Source: a virus. From it: a DNA stretch of 35,913 nucleotides. The notes below the pieces were generated by a model that worked only from the letters and a program-made list of their open reading frames with translations, had not been told where the DNA came from and did not search any database. The translations under genes were made by a program, and so were the position numbers. Shown here in pieces: positions 23,593 through 32,277 of the stretch (positions within the stretch are counted from its first letter, which is position 1; each line of letters opens with the position of its first letter). Where the stretch lies: the IMG/VR virus record IMGVR_UViG_3300035130_000084, positions 1 through 35,913 of that record; one strand, written 5' to 3'.

Positions 23593-24882
23593 CTAGGGGA
23601 TCGGGGAGATCGGGTCCTGGAGGTTCTCCAGGCGGGACGAGGCCCGGGGCATCGTGTTGATCTGGTTCTCCACGCAGCCCACATACGCGAGGAACCCGGC
23701 GCGGTGACCGCCCGCGGTGGGGATCATCTTCAGGAGCGCGTCGTCGTCGATCCAGTCGACGTCCATCGACGTGTAGCGCCCGAAGACCTCCCAGCACAGG
23801 AAGTAGATGCGCCGCGGCTCGATGTCGGTGTCGACCTCGAGCTTGACGTTGATGCCGGGGGCGATGATCTGGAGCGAGTCCTCGTCGTAGCCCACGGTGT
23901 AGCGGGGTGCCGAGCCGGTGGGCCCGGGGTAGCGGCGCTCGGCCTGGATGAACTCGACGTACTTCCGGGCCTGGCCGGTGTTGGTGAGGGCCTTGCTGAT
24001 CCGCTTGCCGGTCTCCCGGAACGGGAGGTCGATGGTGTTGAGGATCAGCTGCTCCGTCAGATCGTTGCCGCCCGCGTCCTCGACGAAGGCGTTGAGCTCG
24101 GGGTACGTCGCCCGCGACTGCCCGAAGATCAGGGCCGAGTCGGAGGCGTCCCCGACGATCATCGAGAGGGTCCAGATGGTCCGGCCCGAGGTGTTCTCGA
24201 TGTAGATTTCGTCACCGGCGAGCACGGTCGGGTCGTCCGCGCCGTCGTAGACGATGGTCCTGGTGTCGCGGTTCAGCACCGTGATGGTCTGGGACTGGAG
24301 CGCACGAAGCCCCGCGCCCGGAGCCTTGGCGTCGATCCGCATGTTCCGGTTGAGGAGCTCGGCCCCGAGGGGCTTGTTGAGCACCAGGGTGTTGGCGGGC
24401 GTGAGGTTCGCCTCCACGGTCGCCAGGACGCCGCCGCCGACGTTCACCGGATCGGCGTTGCCCTGGGACCCGGCGTACACCTTGTTGATGTACTTGCCGA
24501 GCTCCGCGACGGTGTTCTCGACGCGGTCGGCCATGATGCCGCCCTGGTTGAAGGTCCCCTTCTTGGACTTCGCCGCCACCTTCGTCTTGACGCCGATGGA
24601 GAAGGAGCCCACGAACAGCTCCGGGGTCACCTCGCCCTGCACGCGGACGGGATCGACCGGGGTGGGGAACTCGCCGATGTCGGGGATCATCCCGACGTTC
24701 CAGGACGACGCGATGCCCAGGGGGAACCGGGCGATGCCTTCGTTCATCACCAGGTCGACTCTCTGGATGTCGCGACGGTACTTCGACATCTTGTTGACCG
24801 GCTCCTCGAAGGTGCCGGGGGGGTATGCGTTCTTGAGCTCGGTGGTGATGTCCTCGAACGCACCAGCTACTGGGGTTGCCAT
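23593..24882 (-). CDS. Major capsid protein, 429 aa
   Basis: Starts at ATG 24882 behind AGGAAAG. The sequence (FEDITTELKNAYPPGTFEEP, RRDIQRVDLVMNEGIARFPL, VYAGSQGNADPVNVGGG, NRDTRTIVYDGADDPTVLAG) and its 429-residue length suit an HK97-fold coat protein. It follows an acidic coiled-coil scaffold and precedes a connector block, the canonical order. The protein ends with the disordered tail NLQDPISPIP. I cannot name its closest relative. Confidence 0.85.
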   Translation of the reverse strand: MATPVAGAFEDITTELKNAYPPGTFEEPVNKMSKYRRDIQRVDLVMNEGIARFPLGIASSWNVGMIPDIGEFPTPVDPVRVQGEVTPELFVGSFSIGVKTKVAAKSKKGTFNQGGIMADRVENTVAELGKYINKVYAGSQGNADPVNVGGGVLATVEANLTPANTLVLNKPLGAELLNRNMRIDAKAPGAGLRALQSQTITVLNRDTRTIVYDGADDPTVLAGDEIYIENTSGRTIWTLSMIVGDASDSALIFGQSRATYPELNAFVEDAGGNDLTEQLILNTIDLPFRETGKRISKALTNTGQARKYVEFIQAERRYPGPTGSAPRYTVGYDEDSLQIIAPGINVKLEVDTDIEPRRIYFLCWEVFGRYTSMDVDWIDDDALLKMIPTAGGHRAGFLAYVGCVENQINTMPRASSRLENLQDPISPIP

Positions 24883-24902
24883 CTTTCCTACGCCTTACGC
24901 CC

Positions 24903-26099
24903 TCACAGATTCTTCGTCGCCAGGTACTGTCTCGCCCTGAGCATTGCCGGAGTCTGATCGGACGTTCCCATGAGAGACGCAGGGACAGGCTTGCCCGGAC
25001 CGCCCTTCGGCGGCGCGGACGGGGCCCGCCCGGTCACAGAACGCTTCTGCCTCGAACGCTCGTTGAAACGCTGACGCACGGCGATATCCCGGTCCTCCAG
25101 GTACTCCTTGACGTACCCCTGGATCATGGACGGCACATCGACTTCCTCGATGCCCTGCTCGCCCAGCCTGTAGAGGTCGACCATCATGGCCTGGTTGACG
25201 TGCTTCCAAAGACCCCGACGAATCTTCTGGTCCTTGGGCGCCCCGAGGGCTTCTGCCTCGCGGGAAATCTGTGCGTCTACGAACTTCGGGAACTCGGCGT
25301 TGAACTGCTCCCTTCTCTGCGACTCGGCTTCGTGTGCCTTCGTCTGGTTCTTGTAGACGTTCTGGGCCCAGTCCCGGTCCTGGAGGAGGCGTTCCATGTC
25401 GTAGGACATCTGCTGCCGGCGATCATCGAGGTCTTGGTACCGCTCCACGATGGTCGTTCGCTTCAGCTGTGCCGCGTCGAGTCGTGCCTCCAGGAGCCCA
25501 GCCTTGTATTCGTCCCCGCCCTCCTTCGCGATCTCGATGTGCGCCTCGAGCTTGGCGATGGTCTTGTCGGCCTCGGCGAGCGAGACGAGCTGCTTCTGCT
25601 GGGTGGCCTGGACCTGTTCGTCCTTCGTAACCAGCGACTTGATTCGTGTGTCGAGCTTCTCGATGTGGGGGTTCGTCGGAGGCTCGTCGGGTTCTCCGTC
25701 AGCGTCGGGCGTCTTCGCTCCCGCGATACGGGCGAGCTCGGCCCGGGCTTCCTCGTTCTCCTTCCGTACCTGGGCGGCGTAGTTGGTCTTGTCCCACCAC
25801 GCCTTTCCCATCGCAGCCCTGCGGTCACGGGGATTCTTGATGTGCTGGAACTTCTGCTCGAAGTTTCTCCAGGCTTCGTCTTCGTCGTCATCCCCGCCGG
25901 CTGCACCCTCATCGGGCCCGTCGCCCAGGTCGTCGTCCGAGGGCGTCTCGAACTCCTCTCCGGGCTCACCGGCTTCTCCACCGTCGAAGTCGCCGGGCTC
26001 GTCACCGGGGGTCGACCCCGGCTGCTGGAAGTCGTCTCCAGCGTCAGGCGTGCCTTCGTCCGAGGGCGGCTCGGCGGGCACGTTCGATTCTTGGGACAT
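24903..26099 (-). CDS. Capsid scaffold protein, 398 aa
   Basis: Two adjacent ATGs (26102 and 26099) follow GGAGG; the second has better spacing. The first 90 residues are acidic and Pro/Gly-rich (DDDLGDGPDEGAAGGDDDED). Residues about 95-320 are a long charged helical region likely to be coiled coil (AAQVRKENEEARAELARI, EQVQATQQKQLVSLAEADKT, QRREQFNAEFPKFV). The C-terminus is basic (QRFNERSRQKRSVTGRAP), as in scaffolds that bind coat protein through a basic tail. Position just before the capsid gene matches. No protease motif is seen. Confidence 0.8.
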   Translation of the reverse strand: MSQESNVPAEPPSDEGTPDAGDDFQQPGSTPGDEPGDFDGGEAGEPGEEFETPSDDDLGDGPDEGAAGGDDDEDEAWRNFEQKFQHIKNPRDRRAAMGKAWWDKTNYAAQVRKENEEARAELARIAGAKTPDADGEPDEPPTNPHIEKLDTRIKSLVTKDEQVQATQQKQLVSLAEADKTIAKLEAHIEIAKEGGDEYKAGLLEARLDAAQLKRTTIVERYQDLDDRRQQMSYDMERLLQDRDWAQNVYKNQTKAHEAESQRREQFNAEFPKFVDAQISREAEALGAPKDQKIRRGLWKHVNQAMMVDLYRLGEQGIEEVDVPSMIQGYVKEYLEDRDIAVRQRFNERSRQKRSVTGRAPSAPPKGGPGKPVPASLMGTSDQTPAMLRARQYLATKNL

Positions 26100-26129
26100 C
26101 ATCTACCTCCGGGGGACGACCCCGTGTTG

Positions 26130-26165
26130 ATCCGAAAGTTGAGTCGTATGTTACCATTCGACTCG
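26130..26165 (-). promoter_or_regulatory. Dyad and possible promoter upstream of scaffold-capsid genes
   Basis: The 115-bp gap before the scaffold gene has a perfect 6-bp dyad (GAGTCG at 26141-26146, CGACTC at 26159-26164). On the minus strand it contains TGGTAACAT (26156-26148), an extended -10-like element, and ATACGACTCA (26149-26140), which equals ten consecutive positions of the T7 promoter recognition region. The rest of the T7 consensus is poorly matched. A scaffold/capsid booster promoter is plausible; the dyad could also be an operator or hairpin. Confidence 0.4.
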
Positions 26166-26216
26166 GGCCAGAAACCCCGTGGGGGTGGGGGAGAGGTCCA
26201 GACAGACCCCCCTACC
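26166..26216 (-). terminator. G/C-rich hairpin region after the GroES-like gene
   Basis: Just after the co-chaperonin stop, the minus strand carries opposed G6 and C5 runs followed by CCCC-CAC-GGGG-TTT (26180-26167). This could be a weak terminator or attenuator separating the co-chaperonin gene from the scaffold/capsid promoter. The short T-run makes it uncertain. Confidence 0.35.
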
Positions 26217-26217
26217 C

Positions 26218-26538
26218 TCACGCTACTTCCTCCTCCTCTTCAGCCTTCTTCGGCCACCTCCAGGCCAGGATCTCGTCCTCCCGGAGGATCACGAGCTCCG
26301 GGTTTCCGTCCTGGAGCTCGACGCCGCCGAACTTGGAGAACATGACCTCCATGCCCTTCTCGATCTGGAGCCGCGCCAGGTTGCCGGTCACCGAGGGCCG
26401 ACCGCGGCCCGTCTCCAGGACGACGCCGACGTTCTTCTCCTGCTTCGCGGCCTCGGGGACGACCGTCGCCCCGATCATCTCGTCGGGTGCGTGTCGCCTC
26501 ACCAGGATCTTGTCGTACAGGACCTGCCAGTTGCCCAT
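26218..26538 (-). CDS. Phage GroES-like co-chaperonin (Cpn10), 106 aa
   Basis: Starts at ATG 26538 (MGNWQVLYDKILVRR) behind AGGGGG. The Cpn10 pattern is clear: N-terminal LYDKILVRRHAPDEMIGATV followed by VPEAAKQEKNVGVVLETG, the KGMEVMFSKFGGVELQDG strand, and the LVILREDEILAW C-terminal strand. Length and motif order match GroES (about 97 aa). The mobile-loop region (about residues 15-30) is present, and the C-terminus adds an acidic tail (KKAEEEEEVA) absent from typical GroES. It sits in the head-assembly cluster just before scaffold and capsid, so a role in folding capsid protein with host GroEL, like T4 gp31, is a well-based inference. Confidence 0.85.
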   Translation of the reverse strand: MGNWQVLYDKILVRRHAPDEMIGATVVPEAAKQEKNVGVVLETGRGRPSVTGNLARLQIEKGMEVMFSKFGGVELQDGNPELVILREDEILAWRWPKKAEEEEEVA

Positions 26539-26546
26539 GAAACCCC

Positions 26547-27197
26547 CTATCCTCTGAACCACTTGTAGAGCTGCATGTACGGGATGCCTCCGACCCCTCC
26601 CGCGCCGCCGCTCGGGGCCGGGGGCCCCAGAGGAACGGGCGGTGTCGGCGGGGGCGGGGGCGGCGGTGCCGCCGTCGCCGGCGGCGTCGGAATCGCGCCC
26701 GGGGGCGCGTACTGCGGGTAGACCTGGCCCTGGGTGGGCAGGCCCACCGGATGCTGCGGGCCCACGGCGGGCCTGGCCCGCCTGGAGAGCACGTTCGCCG
26801 CGCCCCGGACCCCGGCGACACCCCCGGCTACCGTTACCGGGTCGGAGATCGCCGTGCCGAGGAGCCGCGCCGCCTCCGCGGCCTGGATCGGGAGATCGGT
26901 GTCTCTCTCGACGGCCTCGCCCAGGAGCTCGCCGTAGCCCGCGGGGCGCTGGCCCGTCTCCGGGTCGTAGCCGTAGAGGATGTAGTCGAGGGGGTCCCCC
27001 TCCCACGCGCCCTCCGAACCCTCGAGCTTGCCGACCTCGTGACCCGCCGCGGTCACAGCTCGGGCCGGCATCGTGGCGACGTGGGCGGTCGCGTCCAGAC
27101 CCGGGGCCGCGGCGCGGAAGCCGCGCTCGGCCACGCGCCCGATCCCGGACATCACCTCGTCGAACCAGGTGCCCCTCAGGTCTTCCCTCAGTCCCAT
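26547..27197 (-). CDS. Pro-rich small structural protein, 216 aa
   Basis: Starts at ATG 27197 after AAGAAGGG. The first half is a helical Ala/Gly-rich segment (RVAERGFRAAAPGLDATAHV, GELLGEAVERDTDLPIQAAE). The second half has a run of prolines (APPPPPPPTPPVPLGPPAP), then Gly residues and a hydrophobic end (IPYMQLYKWFRG). It may be a minor head or assembly protein; the Pro linker suggests an exposed tether. The family is not recognised. Confidence 0.65.
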   Translation of the reverse strand: MGLREDLRGTWFDEVMSGIGRVAERGFRAAAPGLDATAHVATMPARAVTAAGHEVGKLEGSEGAWEGDPLDYILYGYDPETGQRPAGYGELLGEAVERDTDLPIQAAEAARLLGTAISDPVTVAGGVAGVRGAANVLSRRARPAVGPQHPVGLPTQGQVYPQYAPPGAIPTPPATAAPPPPPPPTPPVPLGPPAPSGGAGGVGGIPYMQLYKWFRG

Positions 27198-27201
27198 CGG
27201 T

Positions 27202-27324
27202 CTAACCCTTCTTCATCGACTGCATGATCGCGTAGGCCGCGTCCTTGCAGCTGCGCCCCTTCCGGGGCTTGAGCTTCCCCGACCGGCATTTCGCCATCAG
27301 GGCCTTCTTCTGAGCTTCAGGCAC
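27202..27324 (-). CDS. Small basic Cys-containing peptide, 40 aa, GTG start
   Basis: The frame from GTG 27324 reads MPEAQKKALMAKCRSGKLKP, then RKGRSCKDAAYAIMQSMKKG. It starts 4 bases after the previous stop and ends 4 bases before the next gene, filling the gap exactly. It is basic, with two cysteines and a helical end. No family is recognised; the fit between its neighbours and its amino-acid character support it. The ribosome site is weak. Confidence 0.5.
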   Translation of the reverse strand: MPEAQKKALMAKCRSGKLKPRKGRSCKDAAYAIMQSMKKG

Positions 27325-27328
27325 GGCC

Positions 27329-27655
27329 CTACTCCATGTAGCCGACCGACTTGAAGAACGCCTCCTTGCCCTTCGACCCCTTCGCCCCGGGGGTCCGGCA
27401 CGCCAGGGCGTGCGCGGCCTCGGTAGCGGAGAACCGCCCCCGCCGGCGCTTGGAGTTGATGCGCCTGACCTCGCGCTCGAGGTTCTTCCCGGGCGGCATG
27501 ATGTTCGAGTAGTCGCTGACCTCGTTGCCGGTGACCCGGTCGTAGCCGCGCCGGTGGGCGGCGTCCGGCTCCCGGAAGTCATCGACCCCGGGCATCTTGG
27601 CCCCCTTGACCTTCATGTTCCCCTGGTACGGGGGACGCGACAGCTTGCCCTTCAT
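27329..27655 (-). CDS. Small protein, 108 aa, unknown
   Basis: Starts at ATG 27655 behind GGAGGAGACG, which overlaps the portal stop. Basic N-terminus (MKGKLSRPPYQGNMKVKGAK), then a polar middle (VSDYSNIMPPGKNLEREVRR) and a Gly/Lys-rich end (RTPGAKGSKGKEAFFKSVG). No domain is recognised. It may be an assembly factor, judged only by its location after the portal gene. Confidence 0.65.
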   Translation of the reverse strand: MKGKLSRPPYQGNMKVKGAKMPGVDDFREPDAAHRRGYDRVTGNEVSDYSNIMPPGKNLEREVRRINSKRRRGRFSATEAAHALACRTPGAKGSKGKEAFFKSVGYME

Positions 27656-27664
27656 CGTCTCCTC

Positions 27665-30463
27665 CTACTGTGGGGGCGGCGGTGCCCCACCTCCGGGCGG
27701 TGCGCCTCCGGGCCCACCGGGCGGTGCGGGAGCGCCCATCGCGCTCGCCATCGCCGCCTGCTGCTGCTGGAGGCGGTACGACTCGATCACGGCTCTCATC
27801 CGGACCAGAAGGTCCAGGACCACGAACTGCTCCTGCGAGGGCTGCATGGCCTCGACGGCCATCGCGGCGCGGGCCCCCAGGAGCCCCTGCTTGATCGAGG
27901 GGTTCAGCCGCATCCAGACCGCGGCGATCTTCTCGTTCAGGGCCTCGGGCAGGAACGGCTGGACCGGAGGCTTCGGGAACTCCTGCATCGGCGGCGGCTC
28001 CGGGGGCGGCGGCGGCATCTCGCCTCGCTCCTGCGCCGACACGGACAGCTCCTGCCAGGACTGCTGGGCCTTCATGTGCGCGTCCACCGACTTCTGCACG
28101 AGGTCGCTTCCGGCCTGGTAGATTTGCTCCCACGTCGCCGGGTCCTGGGCTCCGTAGATCGCCTTGACCGGGGCCTCCTGGGCCTCCATCTCGGCCATCT
28201 TCTGCTCCCAGTTGGCGAGGCTCGGGAGGATGTCGCGCCACCCGGCCTTCTCCTGGAGGATGTAGCACTCGTCGGAGAACCACCGCTTGCCCAGGACCGC
28301 GTACCACGTCATCGGGTCCTCGATGGAGTAGTCGGGGATGTGGACCTTCTGCAGCCGCATGAAGTCGGACCACGCCATTTCGGCTCGCTCGACCTGGATC
28401 GTCTGGTTCTCGTTGACGTCCTTGGGCAGCTTCATCAGGTCGAGGATGCGGTCGATGGCCGCGGGGCTGTCGAGCTGGTAGAGCCCCATCTGGAGCGCCT
28501 CGCCGGCGGCCTCCTTGTTGTAGAGGGTCTGGTCGTAGCCGGCCTCGGCCTCCATCTTGACCCTCATGTCGCCCAGGAGGTCCGTCCCGGTGAAGGACTT
28601 CTCCTCGTAGACCCCGCCCTCGCTCTTGATCTCGTAGGTGGCGTCCTCCTTCCGGAACGCCCAGGTCATCTGGAGGATGTGCTGGAAGGCCGACTCGTAC
28701 ATCTCGGTCAGGGCCCGCTCTCGAGGAGCTCGCTTCTGGCTCGCCTCCTCCGACAGGAGCATCAGGCCCGACGTGGTCTTCACGGAGCCGGGGGCCTGGC
28801 CGATCTCGATGTCCTGCGGTGCGCCGACCAGCTGCATGTCGTTGAGGATGTCGGTGCGCTCGGAGCCGTAGACGTTCCCGGTGATCGGCATTCCGGGGAA
28901 GATCCCCATGCGGGGCTCCCATGCCGGGTTCGGCGAATCGTAGTTGATGACCGTGAGCGACCCCTGGACATCGTCGCGGGTGTAGAGCTCGGTCCCCTCC
29001 GGGGTCCACATGTTCGGCTTCCCGCGCTCCCGAAGGTCCACCACCTGGGCGTCGAGCTCGTTGAGCCGACGCTGCAGCGGGATCAGGTCGTCCACGAACG
29101 ACCGGCCCCAGAAGTTGCGGGGGATGCGCTTGAACCGGGCGAAGTGGTACTTCACCCGCGGGACCTGGGTCCAGCCCTGCTCGCCCTGGACGTCCACGAT
29201 GAGCTCGCGCCGGGCCACCTGGTCACCACAGACCGCGAACTGCACTCCCCGCTCGAGCCCCTTCACGTTGGGCCGGGGGAGGATGACGACCTCCTTGAGC
29301 CGGGCGTGGTTGTAGAACGCCTCGAGGCCCGTCGAGAGGTTGTAGCCCAGGAAGCCCGACAGGATCGGCTCGGCGTAGAGCGGGTTCAGCCGGATGAGGT
29401 CCTGGGGCGACTCGGGGGCGAGCTGGTCCTTGAACTCCGGGAAGCGGAGCGCGATGAACTCCAGCTCGCGGACGGACTGGCTCATCCAGATCGTCTGCTC
29501 GTGCGGCTCGACCGAGATGCCGCCGTTCTGCGGGAAGAACTCGTGGATGGTGAGCACGTCCATGAGCGGGTTGCCCCGGGGGACCAGCATCCCGATCTCC
29601 CGACCGAAGGCGTCCTTCTCCAGGGCCTCCTGGGGGTTGACCGGGTACTCCTTGAGCTCCTGGGCCGTCTCGCAGAACGGGCAGAACTGCATCTCCACCA
29701 TTGCGATGCCCTTGGGGTGGACCGCGGAAGCCTCGCCGGGGGGCATCTCGGCGGGCGGGATGTCGCGGAGCGTCTCCGCGTGCCGCATCTCGAGCGGGCC
29801 CTCCTCCTCGCCGCCGCCGGGCATCCCGAGGGTGGCGAACGATCGGGGCACCTGGGGGGAGGCGAAGACGCGCCCGCACCCGTCGCACCGGCGCGAGTCC
29901 TCCGGGGCGATCAGTTCCGTCTCGACCTCGTTCTCGTCCCAGTAGGTCCGCAGCTGCGCGTTCGAGTCGATGCAGAGGTTGAAGGCGACCTCGTCGCGCT
30001 TCTCGCCCCACATCTGCTTCGTCATCTCCCAGCGGAGGATGTCCTTCGCCAGGCGGGCCGCGGCCATCCATTCGGGCTGGTTCTTGCCGGCGGTGGCCGC
30101 GGGGACCAGCTCCTTCCGGCTCAGGCGGGCGACCTCGTTGTCCACCGAGGGCCCGATGTAGTTCGACACGGGCCGCGGGAAGGCCGACCGGCTCTGGCGG
30201 TAAATCTCCTGGAAGTGGTAGACCCCGTTCCCAGGCGCGAGCTCGGAGCGCGGCTCGATCCATTGCCGGCCCATGTAGAACCACAGGTTGAGCGACGCCC
30301 GCTGCGTGTGGTAGCGCCGGCGGTGCGACATGGGGTTGAGGTGCTGGTTGACCCAGTCCAACACCTCGCGGTCCTCGGAGTGCATCGTCGGCGTGCCTAC
30401 CCAGTCGGGCTGGCCCGGCGACGGCTTTCGTCCGCTGTCGAGATTCGAGACTGGAAGGGACAT
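27665..30463 (-). CDS. Portal protein, 932 aa, with zinc-ribbon-like insertion
   Basis: Starts at ATG 30463 next to the preceding stop. A long portal-type protein: N-terminal helices (EDREVLDWVNQHLNPMSHRR, LNLWFYMGRQWIEPRSELAP), a middle region with NVKGLERGVQFAVCGDQVAR, the NELDAQVVDLRERGKPNMWT helix, and a helical C-terminal part with Gln-rich stretches (EQFVVLDLLVRMRAVIESYR) ending in Pro/Gly. Residues about 190-263 contain two Cys pairs (CDGC and CPFC) that can form a zinc site, separated by about 65 residues. At 932 residues it is longer than the T7 portal (about 536). It follows the terminase, as expected. Confidence 0.82.
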   Translation of the reverse strand: MSLPVSNLDSGRKPSPGQPDWVGTPTMHSEDREVLDWVNQHLNPMSHRRRYHTQRASLNLWFYMGRQWIEPRSELAPGNGVYHFQEIYRQSRSAFPRPVSNYIGPSVDNEVARLSRKELVPAATAGKNQPEWMAAARLAKDILRWEMTKQMWGEKRDEVAFNLCIDSNAQLRTYWDENEVETELIAPEDSRRCDGCGRVFASPQVPRSFATLGMPGGGEEEGPLEMRHAETLRDIPPAEMPPGEASAVHPKGIAMVEMQFCPFCETAQELKEYPVNPQEALEKDAFGREIGMLVPRGNPLMDVLTIHEFFPQNGGISVEPHEQTIWMSQSVRELEFIALRFPEFKDQLAPESPQDLIRLNPLYAEPILSGFLGYNLSTGLEAFYNHARLKEVVILPRPNVKGLERGVQFAVCGDQVARRELIVDVQGEQGWTQVPRVKYHFARFKRIPRNFWGRSFVDDLIPLQRRLNELDAQVVDLRERGKPNMWTPEGTELYTRDDVQGSLTVINYDSPNPAWEPRMGIFPGMPITGNVYGSERTDILNDMQLVGAPQDIEIGQAPGSVKTTSGLMLLSEEASQKRAPRERALTEMYESAFQHILQMTWAFRKEDATYEIKSEGGVYEEKSFTGTDLLGDMRVKMEAEAGYDQTLYNKEAAGEALQMGLYQLDSPAAIDRILDLMKLPKDVNENQTIQVERAEMAWSDFMRLQKVHIPDYSIEDPMTWYAVLGKRWFSDECYILQEKAGWRDILPSLANWEQKMAEMEAQEAPVKAIYGAQDPATWEQIYQAGSDLVQKSVDAHMKAQQSWQELSVSAQERGEMPPPPPEPPPMQEFPKPPVQPFLPEALNEKIAAVWMRLNPSIKQGLLGARAAMAVEAMQPSQEQFVVLDLLVRMRAVIESYRLQQQQAAMASAMGAPAPPGGPGGAPPGGGAPPPPQ

Positions 30464-30721
30464 CTACTCGATCTCCACCTTGTCCTTCGGGCGCACCGGG
30501 TCGGGCTCGTAGCCCGGGAAGTACGACGGGCGCTGCCCCCGAAGGCCCGTGTGCGTCTTCGGCTCCACGGGTCGTGGCCCCCTTTCGGCCTTGTCCACTC
30601 GCCAGGCCGCGCCGGGGTCCGCGAGCTCGAGGAGCCGCTTCTGTGCCTTTTCGAGCTGCTCCCGCAGGAACTGGAGCTCGCCGTCCTTCGCCCGGCACGC
30701 CCGGCACTCGAACAGAGCCAT
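30464..30721 (-). CDS. Small CxxC coiled-coil protein, 85 aa
   Basis: The ATG at 30721 shares its A with the TGA of the large terminase. The sequence starts MALFECRACRAKDGELQFLR, with a CxxC knuckle, then a charged helix (EQLEKAQKRLLELADPGA), then a Pro/Lys-rich tail ending DKVEIE. Its stop directly precedes the portal ATG. A small zinc or redox motif plus a helix might dock the terminase or portal; no family is recognised. Confidence 0.65.
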   Translation of the reverse strand: MALFECRACRAKDGELQFLREQLEKAQKRLLELADPGAAWRVDKAERGPRPVEPKTHTGLRGQRPSYFPGYEPDPVRPKDKVEIE

Positions 30722-32277
30722 CAGATACCCCCTCCCGACATGACCTCGCGGCCCTCGCGCTGGCGCTGCTGGTGCTTGATCTTCTCGTTGATCTTGCCCC
30801 GGAGCTCGTGCCACAGGAGCTCGCGGTTGTTCGTCGGCCTCAAGTTCCGCTTCTCCCGCTCCGTGAGGTTCTCGTGGGCCCAGCCCTTCGGCATGAGGTA
30901 CTCGATGGCCTGGACCATCGCGTCCACCGTGTCGTCGTGGGCTCCGTGCGGGAACTGCGCCGCCTCGTCCACCAGGACCGAGGAGTACGACCGGTTGCGG
31001 GGCAGAAAGACCTGGCCGCGCTCGATGATGGCGCTCACCGAGTTGACGCCCCAGGTGAGCCGCACCTCCTTCGACCGGGACCTCGTCCCCACCGGGACGA
31101 TCCCCTGCATCTCCCGTTGAAGGATCTGCATGATGGCGAAGCCGGACGCCGAACGCTCGATCAGCTTGAACTTGGCCTGCGGCCACAGCTCGGTCATCGC
31201 CCGGATGGCCCGGAGGGTGTCCGGGGTGTTCATCCGCTGCCGCACGGCGTCGAGGTAGTAGAACTCGTTGCCGCGCCGGCCCCAGACCTGGCCGACCACG
31301 AAGTCCGAGGTGTCGGCGTCATCGAACGTCGGGTCCCAGGACTGGATGATCTGCTCGCATTGCTGCGCGATGACGGACGGGTCCTCGTCGTACCACTTCC
31401 ACCAGAGCCTCTGGATCGCCGCGCCCTCGGGGGCGGTGGGCCGCTGCTGGTAGAGGGCGTTGAAGGCCCGCGAGCCGACCTCGGCCTTCTTCGTCTCCAG
31501 GGCGAGCTCGTCGAAGCGTTCCGTCCAGAGCGCCTGGCCGGGGGACCGGCCCAGGACGTCCTCGTCCTCGGCGATGGCGGGGAAGTTGATGATGTCCCAC
31601 AGCTTCGCCTCCGGGCTGGCGAGGATGCGCCCGGCCAGGTCGTCCTCGTGCCACCGGGTGAGGATCAACACGATGACGGCTTCCCGGCCCTGGTGGTCCG
31701 GATCGGTACGGGTCAGGAAGACCTTGGTCCACCACTCCCAGAGGTTCTCGCGGATGACCGCGCTGTTGGCCTCCTCCGCGTTCTTGATCGGGTCGTCCAG
31801 GATGAGGACGTTGCCGCCGCGCCCGGTAACCGGGCCTCCCACGCCGGCGGTCACCATCCCGCCCCCCGCCGAGGTCTCCCAGCGGTTCGCCGCCCTGGAG
31901 TCGTCCAGGATGCGGGCCCCCAGGAGGGGGTAGTGCTCCTGCACGGAGCGGCGGGCCTTGCGTCCCCAGCTCGCCGCGTAGCTGGCCTCGTAGGACGCCA
32001 GGATCACCTTGTGCCTGGGGTCCAGGGCCAGGAGCCAGACCGGGAGCCAATGGCTGCAGAGCTCCGACTTCCCGTGGCGCGGCGGCATCGTGACCATGAG
32101 CCGGCGCTTCCCGCCCGGGGGCCTCGAGACGAGCTCGACCAGCTTGTTGGAAAGGTGGTGGAGGTGCGGGGCGTAGTCGTACTGGTTGGGCATCCCGTCC
32201 GTGGCCGTGATCGCCAGAGCCAGGGGGCTCAGGAGATGGGCGAACTCGGCCTCGGGGAGCTCAGCCGGTCTGCTCAT
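30721..32277 (-). CDS. terL: Terminase large subunit, 518 aa
   Basis: Packaging ATPase-nuclease. Residues 60-80 hold the Walker A-type motif MPPRHGKSEL, with the Walker B VLILDDP about 90 residues later and the coupling motif LILTRWHEDD after it. The nuclease half has QSWDPTFDD (first Asp), then NSYSSVLVDEA-type middle sequence and HDDTVDAMVQAIEYL near the end (catalytic Asp pair). Length is normal. The start overlaps the upstream gene by 17 bases. It pairs with the adjacent small-terminase candidate and acts at the portal. Confidence 0.93.
   Translation of the reverse strand: MSRPAELPEAEFAHLLSPLALAITATDGMPNQYDYAPHLHHLSNKLVELVSRPPGGKRRLMVTMPPRHGKSELCSHWLPVWLLALDPRHKVILASYEASYAASWGRKARRSVQEHYPLLGARILDDSRAANRWETSAGGGMVTAGVGGPVTGRGGNVLILDDPIKNAEEANSAVIRENLWEWWTKVFLTRTDPDHQGREAVIVLILTRWHEDDLAGRILASPEAKLWDIINFPAIAEDEDVLGRSPGQALWTERFDELALETKKAEVGSRAFNALYQQRPTAPEGAAIQRLWWKWYDEDPSVIAQQCEQIIQSWDPTFDDADTSDFVVGQVWGRRGNEFYYLDAVRQRMNTPDTLRAIRAMTELWPQAKFKLIERSASGFAIMQILQREMQGIVPVGTRSRSKEVRLTWGVNSVSAIIERGQVFLPRNRSYSSVLVDEAAQFPHGAHDDTVDAMVQAIEYLMPKGWAHENLTEREKRNLRPTNNRELLWHELRGKINEKIKHQQRQREGREVMSGGGI

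Noticed and set aside
26218-27006. Longer frame that would extend the GroES-like gene to 262 aa
   Set aside because: The extension is Arg/Gly/Ala shadow of the preceding gene. Cpn10 similarity begins at the ATG at 26538, which has its own ribosome site.
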